Shown: positions 9,418 to 16,689 of the stretch, piece after piece
Position numbering within the stretch: the first letter of the stretch is position 1
How the letters are laid out: every line of letters begins with the position of its first letter
Virus record (IMG/VR): IMGVR_UViG_3300030116_003118
Location: 1-64,000 of that record
Strand: one strand, 5' to 3'
DNA from: a virus
Length of the DNA stretch: 64,000 nt
Translations under genes and position numbers: made by a program
The notes under the pieces: generated by a model
Database searches by the model: none
What the model was told of the DNA's origin: nothing
What the model saw: the letters and a program-made list of their open reading frames with translations, nothing else

Positions 9418-10268
9418 CCGTCTGCCTCCTCAAATAAACGATACCATTCTTCTAAATCCATATCTCCAACAAGTTTCTCATATGGCATTTGTATTCCCTG
9501 TTCTGCCATTAAATCAGCAATAATCTCATCAAAATTAACGGTGATTACAATCCGCCTGTTTTTTCTATTCTCGTCTATATCATAATCATCTACTGAAACA
9601 ACAAGATATTTATTCCAGCCTTCTTTAATTTTAGCAGCAATTTGTTCTTCATTCATTTTACCTGCCTTTCTTTGATGAATAGTACCCTCTAATGAATCTT
9701 CTGGTTGGAACTTTTTTCCTGCCTCTGTTAAAGCCTTACCATAAGGTCTAACGCTTTCTCCTGCTGAATAAAGTTCAGTTCCTTTTTCATCCTTCATTTT
9801 GTGTGCAGTAGTTAACCATTCATATCCTAATTTATCAAGAAGCCCTTCCATTTTCATATCTTTTCTTGTATCGTCTAAGTCTCTTAATATTGCATCAAAT
9901 CTATCATCTGTTCCAGAAGTATTTACAAACACTCTAGTCTTTGTAAAAAACTCTTCTGCTGTCAAATCCATTATTGACTCCCATGCTTTTTGAATATAGT
10001 TTTCATATTCAATTCTATTAAATTTCATATCAGGATTTTCATCAGTAGCATCTTCTAATAAAGCAGAGTTTAAATAATGTTTCATGTTTTTACTAATACT
10101 GCTATAGTTTTTGACAGTAAAAGGAGACACTATATATTTTAACATAAGCACGGCTAATGGGTTATCTAGGACATCACCCGTTAAGGATGCGTTATCTATT
10201 TCTATTGGTTCAGAACCAACAGAATAGTCCCTATTTTCATATCTAATAGTAGCAGGTAACCTAATCAT
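9414..10268 (-). CDS. Virion-module protein, unknown
   Basis: 284 residues (MIRLPATIRYENRDY...), four-base overlap with the downstream gene. Acidic and helical, with a final VVSVDDYDIDENRKNRRIVI beta segment before a helical tail. No recognised domain. It lies in the tightly coupled 7-11.9 kb block, so it is probably structural or an assembly factor. Confidence 0.55.
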   Translation of the reverse strand: MIRLPATIRYENRDYSVGSEPIEIDNASLTGDVLDNPLAVLMLKYIVSPFTVKNYSSISKNMKHYLNSALLEDATDENPDMKFNRIEYENYIQKAWESIMDLTAEEFFTKTRVFVNTSGTDDRFDAILRDLDDTRKDMKMEGLLDKLGYEWLTTAHKMKDEKGTELYSAGESVRPYGKALTEAGKKFQPEDSLEGTIHQRKAGKMNEEQIAAKIKEGWNKYLVVSVDDYDIDENRKNRRIVITVNFDEIIADLMAEQGIQMPYEKLVGDMDLEEWYRLFEEADG

Positions 10269-10277
10269 TTATACCAC

Positions 10278-10991
10278 TTAAGCCAACCAAGCGGCCCAAG
10301 CAGCACCTTTAGAAATCATCTGCGATAGACCTAAACCACTTCTAGGTGGAGTATAGGTCATTTGACCCGTATTGGGGTCTATCCAGTAAGGATTCCCCAT
10401 TGTGTCCGTACCTGCTGGTGGAATTGGATAACCAGAATTGTTGCTAAATGCCTGTTGTTGCTGATACATGGCTTGATTAAACTGAGTTGCACCACCGCCA
10501 CCTTGAATCTGTGATGGGTCAACACCGCCGTTAACAGGCATTCCTGCCGATACTCCTACAGGTGCAGGTGCAGGGGCTTGTGGAGTAGGTGCGCTAAATC
10601 CTTGAGATTCTAAGTATTGACTCTTAGCCATCTTTCTTTGATAAACTACCTCAGAATTTATTGCAGTTGCTAATAATGTTTGTAAATCTAATTGTATGTT
10701 AGCCGCAGTTACAGCATTATAATCTGCCTGTGCAACAGAAGTCACACCTAACTCTGTACCTGTTCCTACAGTATCTAAACGTAGTTTTACTAATTGTTCA
10801 CTAACTACCTTTTCTACTACATCTTCTACTAGTTGTGCAAGCGCACCTAAAAACTGTTCACCGTGATAAGTAAAGAACTCTTCTACATGGTTCTCTTGTA
10901 AAGTTAGTAAATTATTTGTGGCTTTAAATTGAGCCTGACTCGTTGCATCTATTTGTTGTGCTATACTTCTATTTGATGTACCCCATACCAT
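10278..10991 (-). CDS. Coiled-coil, Pro/Gln-rich virion protein
   Basis: 237 residues. The N-terminal half is a long amphipathic helical region (NLLTLQENHVEEFFTYHG through VVSEQLVKLRL). A linker rich in Pro, Ala, Gly and Gln follows (about residues 145-215), and the chain ends in GAAWAAWLA, a short Trp-rich hydrophobic tail. The architecture suggests a flexible tethered virion component. No family recognised. Confidence 0.55.
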   Translation of the reverse strand: MVWGTSNRSIAQQIDATSQAQFKATNNLLTLQENHVEEFFTYHGEQFLGALAQLVEDVVEKVVSEQLVKLRLDTVGTGTELGVTSVAQADYNAVTAANIQLDLQTLLATAINSEVVYQRKMAKSQYLESQGFSAPTPQAPAPAPVGVSAGMPVNGGVDPSQIQGGGGATQFNQAMYQQQQAFSNNSGYPIPPAGTDTMGNPYWIDPNTGQMTYTPPRSGLGLSQMISKGAAWAAWLA

Positions 10992-10992
10992 A

Positions 10993-11715
10993 TTATTGTG
11001 CCTCCAATTCTATTGCGTTTTCAGGTATCTCTACTTTATCCTGAGGAATAACTTGTGCGCCACTGGTCATTAATTCTAAAACTCTTTTATTAATGCCATT
11101 TTGTTCCATTGTTAATCGAAATAATTCGTCTTCCTTGTTTTCATTAGACATTTGAGGGGGCTTTATAGTCCACCCCATTCCTGACAAACTCTCTATGTCT
11201 GACTGCCTTAATGAAGTTAGCGGTGCTGATTGTAACATTTTAGGCACTTTGGGCATAGGTATGTATGATTCAAAAGAAAGACCATGTTCTTCCGCTATTA
11301 TTTGTTGCTCTAACATCTCATATTGTCTGTGCAATTGTGCATGTTTTTCACAGTAAGTTCCCCTCATAGGATAACCTTTTCTTACTTTGTGAAGAGGTAT
11401 TGTTGGTCTCATTGGGTCTGATGCTTCCCAAACCTTATGGGTTCCACATACAACACATCTATCCTTCGTATTAAATTTATAACTGTAAGGTATCTTCATA
11501 AAACTTTTTCTTTCAGGCCACAGTATCTTTAACATTTCTTTTAATTGTTTTCTAGGCTTACTGCTTTTATACTCATATTGCATAACTGAGCCGGGTGACC
11601 TAGCAAGTTTAATGGGAGGTAAAAAGGGATTTGCTGCTATTGTGTTATTAGCAGGTATTAAAGAAGGAGGCTGATAAGTAGGTGCTATTGTCATCTTTCC
11701 AACTCCGATTGCCAA
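10993..11715 (-). CDS. Zinc-finger-containing virion-module protein
   Basis: 240 residues. After a Pro-rich N-terminus, a C-V-V-C ... Y-C-E-K-H cluster (about residues 85-125) looks like a treble-clef or C2CH zinc site. The C-terminal third is helical and acidic. Zinc sites are unusual in tail or neck proteins of bacterial phages but recur across this genome. It overlaps the upstream gene by 25 bases. Function unknown. Confidence 0.55.
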   Translation of the reverse strand: MAIGVGKMTIAPTYQPPSLIPANNTIAANPFLPPIKLARSPGSVMQYEYKSSKPRKQLKEMLKILWPERKSFMKIPYSYKFNTKDRCVVCGTHKVWEASDPMRPTIPLHKVRKGYPMRGTYCEKHAQLHRQYEMLEQQIIAEEHGLSFESYIPMPKVPKMLQSAPLTSLRQSDIESLSGMGWTIKPPQMSNENKEDELFRLTMEQNGINKRVLELMTSGAQVIPQDKVEIPENAIELEAQ

Positions 11716-11900
11716 TTCTCTTTACCCATCATCTCTAAGTCATTAAAAGTCATCTCTTTAAATATTGGATTACGGTTAGCAATCCTCATTATATGTGCCA
11801 CGGCTTCTTGTAGTTTTTGACCCGAATCGGGCATTTCTGTATTAAATGTTAACATCTTAGCGATGTCTTCAAACTCTTGATATATTGTTTTTTCTACCAT
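11691..11900 (-). CDS. Small acidic helical protein
   Basis: 69 residues (MVEKTIYQEFEDIAK...). Its start codon shares a base with the stop of the GTPase gene and its 3' end overlaps the zinc-finger gene, so the three are probably co-translated. All-helical, no cysteine pairs. It might be a partner of the GTPase, purely on adjacency. Confidence 0.55.
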   Translation of the reverse strand: MVEKTIYQEFEDIAKMLTFNTEMPDSGQKLQEAVAHIMRIANRNPIFKEMTFNDLEMMGKENWQSELER

Positions 11901-12568
11901 TAGTAATCCTCTATCATTGTTGAAATTCCTCTGTAAACCATTTCTGAATCTGATTTTGCACTTACTATATATTTGTATGTAGGTATGCCTTTATCATTTA
12001 ATTTATTTGCTCCATCTCTAAATGCTTGGAATATAGGGTGTTGTTGTATCTCTTTGTATTCATACCTGTCTTTCCATAGGTCATATTTGTTTGCCCATAT
12101 ACCTACTGCTTTTGGATAATCTTTATCAGATTTTTTATACTTTTTATTTACGTTGTCCCAATAAGGCGCACATATTGTATCTACTAAAAATGTCCAACAT
12201 AGTTGTTGTTCTATATCAAAGTGTTTTGTTAAATGTCTATCGTCAATCATAAAGATAATATATTCTACTTTTCTTTTTCTCATATCGTATAGCCATTCAT
12301 TCCAATATGTTGTTTCTCCTCCTATATCTGATGTTTTGATTGTGTGTTGGTCTCCATCAATTTTAATTGTTTTTCTTAATGCTCTTTCTCTTCCAACAGT
12401 TCTTTGTTTAATTTCTGGTACATCTCCTCTTGTTCTTAATTGATGATGTAATGTTGTTTTTCCTACTTGCGTAGCACCATATACTCCTACTGCATGTGGA
12501 TTTATTTTCTTCCAAAGTAATCCTAACTGCTCTATACAGATAATTACGAACCCTGTCATCACCGACAT
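11900..12568 (-). CDS. Ras/Arf-like small GTPase
   Basis: 222 residues with a full set of GTPase motifs: P-loop GATQVGKT at residues 31-38 (G1), D-I-G-G-E (G3, DxxG type) about residue 80, and N-K-Y-D (G4, NKxD) in the C-terminal half, followed by a plausible SAK (G5) in VSAKSD. The first 19 residues are hydrophobic and could anchor the protein in a membrane. Two small membrane proteins lie immediately upstream. A GTPase of this type inside a virion gene block is unusual. It could act in membrane remodelling, egress or entry; that is inference. The motif assignment is solid. Confidence 0.75.
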   Translation of the reverse strand: MSVMTGFVIICIEQLGLLWKKINPHAVGVYGATQVGKTTLHHQLRTRGDVPEIKQRTVGRERALRKTIKIDGDQHTIKTSDIGGETTYWNEWLYDMRKRKVEYIIFMIDDRHLTKHFDIEQQLCWTFLVDTICAPYWDNVNKKYKKSDKDYPKAVGIWANKYDLWKDRYEYKEIQQHPIFQAFRDGANKLNDKGIPTYKYIVSAKSDSEMVYRGISTMIEDY

Positions 12569-12576
12569 TCAATCAC

Positions 12577-12795
12577 CTAGAAATGAAATATCGAAGTAAT
12601 ACCTCCCCAAAGCGTACTAAATAAATTAACACCAAACGATGGTAATGCATGACCAATACAAAAACTTACAAGAGAAGCAATAACTCCCCAAAAGTAAAAT
12701 CTTGCTCTTAGAAACCAAACATCTGCTGAATGCGCTCTTTGCATATCATACGCTAAAGCAGATTCATCCATACCAAATGCTATGGCTTCCAACAT
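12577..12795 (-). CDS. Small membrane protein
   Basis: 72 residues. A charged N-terminus (about 30 residues) is followed by a hydrophobic segment FYFWGVIASLVSFCIGHAL and a second weaker one near the C-terminus. It sits between a two-helix membrane protein and the GTPase, with gaps of under 10 bases, which suggests a joint membrane complex. No family recognised. Confidence 0.6.
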   Translation of the reverse strand: MLEAIAFGMDESALAYDMQRAHSADVWFLRARFYFWGVIASLVSFCIGHALPSFGVNLFSTLWGGITSIFHF

Positions 12796-12799
12796 TTAA

Positions 12800-13195
12800 T
12801 CACTCAACCTGTGCTAAAAAGGGAGATACTTGGGGTTCTTCTGTTGTTACGGGTTGTGGTTGTATAGGCTGTCTATTCCAACTTTGGTTAAACTGTTGTA
12901 GGCTTTGACGAACCTTTTCTCTTTGTTGTTCATCTCTAGCCCTTCTAGCCCAATAAGCGGCAATTCTTCTGTCGAGTAAAGTCATCTCAATGTAGTCATT
13001 CAAAGCCAAATCAAACACGGCTTTCATTACAAGTATTCCACCAATGGTCATTAGTGAAAATACTATTGCATGTGCATAGTGTGAAAAGGCAAGTAAATTA
13101 CCATATTCAGCATAAAAGAAAACATTTATGCCACTAATGCAACCAACGAATAATATCGTCATTACTAGTTTTGTATCTTTTTCTAAAGCGGGCAT
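12800..13195 (-). CDS. Membrane protein with two transmembrane segments
   Basis: 131 residues. Two hydrophobic segments (about 10-28 and 40-60) form an N-terminal hairpin, followed by a basic, Gln-rich cytoplasmic-type tail (RRIAAYWARRARDEQQREK...). The positive charges after the second segment place the tail on the inside by the positive-inside rule. It abuts the other membrane gene and the GTPase. Possible holin-like or membrane-remodelling role, but no direct evidence. Confidence 0.6.
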   Translation of the reverse strand: MPALEKDTKLVMTILFVGCISGINVFFYAEYGNLLAFSHYAHAIVFSLMTIGGILVMKAVFDLALNDYIEMTLLDRRIAAYWARRARDEQQREKVRQSLQQFNQSWNRQPIQPQPVTTEEPQVSPFLAQVE

Positions 13196-13199
13196 TTTT

Positions 13200-13514
13200 T
13201 CATCTCACTTGAACGGAGACTACTACATCATTGGCTGCTGTACCTGAAACTGCTGCACGACTTAAAAACAGACCTGTACCTAAAATAGCCCCATGATAAT
13301 CCAAATCTACTGATGTTCCAGCAGGTACAGGTATTACTGCAAATAGGCTTGAAGCAACGGCTGAAGAATTATCATATAAACTAATGGTTTGTTCAGCACC
13401 GTCATTATTGTGTATCTTTACAGACATCAACTTAACGCGCTCTTTTATCAAATGTTCTGTTTCAGCACCGTCAGTTGTGGTACTCTTATAACAGTAATTC
13501 AACGAGCCTGACAT
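13200..13514 (-). CDS. Small beta-rich virion surface protein candidate
   Basis: 104 residues (MSGSLNYCYKSTTTDG...), almost entirely alternating strand/turn pattern with a Ser/Ala/Thr-rich C-terminus (SGTAANDVVVSVQVR). Size and composition fit capsid decoration or trimeric surface proteins, and the gene is close to the major capsid gene. It is separated from it by a hairpin terminator, so its dosage may differ. Function inferred. Confidence 0.55.
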   Translation of the reverse strand: MSGSLNYCYKSTTTDGAETEHLIKERVKLMSVKIHNNDGAEQTISLYDNSSAVASSLFAVIPVPAGTSVDLDYHGAILGTGLFLSRAAVSGTAANDVVVSVQVR

Positions 13515-13590
13515 TTTAGCATCTCCTGTGTATTGGTGTGAGGGAGCGTATCCCTTATGAATGTTACTTAAAAATAAAATGTTGTAGTGA

Positions 13591-13617
13591 CCTATGACCC
13601 CGTTAAGGGGCCATAGG
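13591..13617 (-). terminator. Hairpin plus U-rich terminator after decoration/capsid genes
   Basis: In transcript sense CCTATG-x-CCCC pairs with GGGG-x-CATAGG around a five-base loop (10 bp with one mismatch), followed within about 15 bases by a T-rich stretch (TTTTATTTTTA). It lies 19 bases past the stop of the 13636-13971 gene and could set high expression of the upstream capsid genes with partial read-through. Confidence 0.65.
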
Positions 13618-13635
13618 CCACATTTATTGCGGTAA

Positions 13636-13971
13636 TCAAAGATTTCCGTAGACCCGAACTCTTACAGAGCCTTCATCACTTGTGCCTGATTGTGCGGCTG
13701 TGCCTGTGGAAAGAATCAGTTTAAAACTACTCCCTGATTCATAGCCTCCACCTTCTGCTACAATTGCTCTAGCATCATGGCCGATTTCTTCCACACCCGT
13801 TACTATTACAGCATTTATGGTTCTTAAACCAAGTTCTGCTGCTGTTACGAGCATACCCGTATTATCGTTAGCATCACAATTTATATTAGCATCAACATAG
13901 TATTCATCGCCTGATACTTTAGGCGTTGTATATCCCTTATGGTCTGCTAATACTGTTACTGTAACTGCCAT
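13636..13971 (-). CDS. Capsid decoration/head fibre candidate
   Basis: 111 residues (MAVTVTVLADHKGYTTPKV...), beta-rich, lying 11 bases after the major capsid gene and just before a strong terminator. The opening M-A-V-T-V-T-V and a GS/GT-rich end (STGTAAQSGTSDEGSVRVRVYG) resemble small capsid-associated proteins of marine viruses. Codons look more GC-rich than in neighbours, like the capsid gene, which fits high expression. The specific role is inferred. Confidence 0.6.
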   Translation of the reverse strand: MAVTVTVLADHKGYTTPKVSGDEYYVDANINCDANDNTGMLVTAAELGLRTINAVIVTGVEEIGHDARAIVAEGGGYESGSSFKLILSTGTAAQSGTSDEGSVRVRVYGNL

Positions 13972-13982
13972 ACTTAATCACC

Positions 13983-15392
13983 TCATGCACTGGTTAGGTT
14001 CGTTATCTTTCCTTGTCCCTTAAAGAAGGAGCAACCAGTCTCAGCAATCGTGCGGTACAATGCCTGATTACCAAGTTTGGCAACACCGAATGGGTTACCG
14101 TGGTCAATACCATCTTCAAAGTATTGGGTGGGTTTCATTACAGATAGCCACAGGTGGTCTGTATCAAGAATGAGTATATCACTCAATTTGTTAGCAGTAG
14201 CCTGTCCTGTTTGTGGCATATCCTTACAAGGAATAATTGGGATGTCGTAGTAAGTAGCGACCCTAAAGCCAACTTCTGAACCCTTTACACCCCTAACACC
14301 GTTATGAGTAGGAATAATCTCCTTCCTATCCATAAATCGCTCTTGGGACTGTAGTAAGTCACCAAGATGCTGAATGGTGTCGTATCCTGTTAAGATAACC
14401 TTTGGGCTTCCTCCGGCTTCTCTAATGTTTCTTAACGCCTTGTTAAGAATTGTTAGAGTTAATGGCCTTGCATCACCTTCTGCATAACCATCACCATTGT
14501 CAACATATGCATCCATAAACCCTGCACCTGTAACAGTACCCATTTTGCTGGTTCCACTTGCACTTCCGGGGTTTCTGTCAGTATTGTTGAACAATGTATA
14601 CATTGCTGCATCAACCGTGGTTTTAGTGCCGTCACTGGCCTTATTAACCGAGAACAACCCATCATCGAAAGCATCTGCTAATTCTTGCTTTGAGGAAACT
14701 ATCTTCATTAAAGAAGTGTAGTTTCTTTCAACGTTAGCATTAGCATTGCTTAGGTCAAGCGACTCAAGAGGCAATAGAAGCATAGCGTTCTGCATCTCTG
14801 CGTGGTGCTTACCCATGTCTTCACGGATTAAAGCACGGATGTCTCCAACGCCGTCATCAATCTTTGCCATCTCAAGAGCCAATTCCGAGAACTCAAACAT
14901 ATGAGCAACGGTCTTGGGGCTGGTGTTTAACTTGTCATAGGTGGGTGTAATAGCAGAAATAGTTCCTGCCGTTGAATCAGCACCAGAATCTATTGCCGCG
15001 TTTTCACCGTATCCACCTAGAGCATCTGGTCGTAGGGCATCTCCACCCTTTGTTAACGTTCCACTGTTATCTGCCATAGAGATTTTATTATCTCCACCGC
15101 CACCTGCTCTCTTTGTCATCACTCTCCAACCAGAAGAAACATAAGGTCTCTTTGGTAGCATTGCGAGTGCATTGCATTCTTGGTTAATCATTGACCATAC
15201 TTTCTTACCGTAGGCCAAGTTATATAGGTCACTTAACGCCGAATTAGCACTAGCCATGCTGTTACCCGAATCGTGGGCTGCGGATAATCCGCTAACAACA
15301 CCTGCCGCCTTTAACAGCGCATTACCTGAACCGCCCCTAATACCATAGGTTGCGGCTTCCAAATCTCTCATAGACTTAATATATCCTGTCAT
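13983..15392 (-). CDS. Major capsid protein (HK97-like)
   Basis: 469 residues, directly after the prohead protease-scaffold gene, the usual order. The N-terminal 100 residues are Ala/Gly/Ser-rich and helical, as in delta domains that are cleaved. The central part (YDKLNTSPKTVAHMFEFSE, then a helix with REDMGKHHAEMQNAML) fits the E-loop/spine-helix part of HK97-fold proteins. The C-terminus (ALYRTIAETGCSFFKGQGKI) fits the final beta strands of the P domain. The gene is noticeably richer in G and C than its neighbours, consistent with strong expression. Assignment is by context and fold pattern. Confidence 0.75.
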   Translation of the reverse strand: MTGYIKSMRDLEAATYGIRGGSGNALLKAAGVVSGLSAAHDSGNSMASANSALSDLYNLAYGKKVWSMINQECNALAMLPKRPYVSSGWRVMTKRAGGGGDNKISMADNSGTLTKGGDALRPDALGGYGENAAIDSGADSTAGTISAITPTYDKLNTSPKTVAHMFEFSELALEMAKIDDGVGDIRALIREDMGKHHAEMQNAMLLLPLESLDLSNANANVERNYTSLMKIVSSKQELADAFDDGLFSVNKASDGTKTTVDAAMYTLFNNTDRNPGSASGTSKMGTVTGAGFMDAYVDNGDGYAEGDARPLTLTILNKALRNIREAGGSPKVILTGYDTIQHLGDLLQSQERFMDRKEIIPTHNGVRGVKGSEVGFRVATYYDIPIIPCKDMPQTGQATANKLSDILILDTDHLWLSVMKPTQYFEDGIDHGNPFGVAKLGNQALYRTIAETGCSFFKGQGKITNLTSA

Positions 15393-15402
15393 CTTATATC
15401 AC

Positions 15403-16650
15403 CTAGTTCTCATATTGAGCGATAAAGTTGTGTATCTCTCCCCAATCCATTTCTGAAACATCAGGTACTTCAATTTCAGCAGAAGAGGATTTTACAATCT
15501 CATCCGTTTGAGCAGTTAATGACTTCCTAAGAAGAGCAAACTCTTCCTTAAGTGCATCAACCTCATTCTTGGCATCATACTCGTTTCGGGCAACAGAAGC
15601 CTTCCTTAAGTCTTGCTCCTTTACGAACCTCTCTTCAAACTGAGCCTTTAGAGAGTCATAAGCCATCTTCTCTAACTGCTCGGCTTTGAAAGCCTCGTAA
15701 GCCTTCTCTACATTTTCGCTGCTAAGGTCTAAAGTAGCGAAATCTTCGTTATTCCACTCCTTGTATAATTGACCAAATTGTGCGGCTTGTGGGTGTTTCT
15801 TGCCTTCTGCTTCTTCTCCGGCATGACCCGCCTCAACGAAGCCTTCCGGCCCCATTCTACCCTTAGCGGTATTATCGGAGTATTCCATGTTCATATTCTC
15901 TTCATCCATGTCGGCCATTTCTTCATCCTTACCGTAATCGCCGGATTCCATGTCTGCGTCTTCTATGTCCACATCATCTTCTCCCTTCATGTCTGCATTC
16001 TCCATATCGGCCATTTCCTCATCCTTATCTGGTTTTGCATCCATTTCTTCTTTCTTTAGGTCATTAACTTCCGCCATAAGCGTGTTAAGTTCCTCAAGTG
16101 CTTTTTCCAATCTCTCAGTCATGTCACTCTTCTCCTCCTTTAATATGTCAAACTTTGCTTCTGGGTTTATTCCTTTTTCACAAATTGTTACTTCATGGAG
16201 TTCTAATTTATCTATCTCATTATATTGGCCTAACTCTTCGCTTGTTTTTTGCCTCTTAGATAGTGCTTGTCCACCTATACTAAATGAACGTAAGGTTCCT
16301 TTTCTGATACCTCTTTGAATTTCTTTTGCCTTTTCTATGTCATCTCTTAATTTAATAACAACATAAAAGCCTACATCATCTACTTCTGTCTTGTGAAGGT
16401 TTCCATTTTTATCTCTATAATTTTCTATTACGTCACCGACTTGAACATTTGAATGATTTGACATTACATTTCTATACTTGGGTGTTTCCATATATTTTAT
16501 AACTGCTTCTTCTAATGCTTTTAGTGTAATTAAGTCATTTTGTTTATCTACAATTTCTATTGATGCATATCCTCCTATGACTAAATCATCTGATTTTAAA
16601 ATACTAAAGTTACCTTCTGTATGCGACTTAAGCAAAGTGGCTTCCGACAC
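15403..16650 (-). CDS. Prohead protease fused to scaffold (XkdF/U35-like), C-terminal W-tag
   Basis: 415 residues. Residues 1-135 match the phage prohead protease family: G-G-Y-A-S...D near residue 27, a candidate catalytic His in MSNHSN (H66) and a candidate Ser in RSFSIGG (S122 or S124). Residues about 180-250 are an extraordinarily acidic Asp/Glu/Met repeat, then a long coiled coil (AYEAFKAEQLEKMAYDSLKA...) as in a scaffold core. The last 15 residues, MDWGEIHNFIAQYEN, resemble the N-terminal W-tag of the upstream proteins. Scaffold C-termini usually bind the capsid protein, so this end may show what the tag binds. The fusion allows protease and scaffold to assemble together and be removed by self-digestion. 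Confidence 0.75.
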   Translation of the reverse strand: MSEATLLKSHTEGNFSILKSDDLVIGGYASIEIVDKQNDLITLKALEEAVIKYMETPKYRNVMSNHSNVQVGDVIENYRDKNGNLHKTEVDDVGFYVVIKLRDDIEKAKEIQRGIRKGTLRSFSIGGQALSKRQKTSEELGQYNEIDKLELHEVTICEKGINPEAKFDILKEEKSDMTERLEKALEELNTLMAEVNDLKKEEMDAKPDKDEEMADMENADMKGEDDVDIEDADMESGDYGKDEEMADMDEENMNMEYSDNTAKGRMGPEGFVEAGHAGEEAEGKKHPQAAQFGQLYKEWNNEDFATLDLSSENVEKAYEAFKAEQLEKMAYDSLKAQFEERFVKEQDLRKASVARNEYDAKNEVDALKEEFALLRKSLTAQTDEIVKSSSAEIEVPDVSEMDWGEIHNFIAQYEN

Positions 16651-16689
16651 AATACCACTTCCTCAATTTACTATATGAAGGCCACGATA

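Noticed and set aside
15769-16318. Long plus-strand frames rich in His/Ser/Phe opposite the protease gene
   Set aside because: They are the antisense of the Asp/Glu/Met repeat and coiled coil; no independent start signals.
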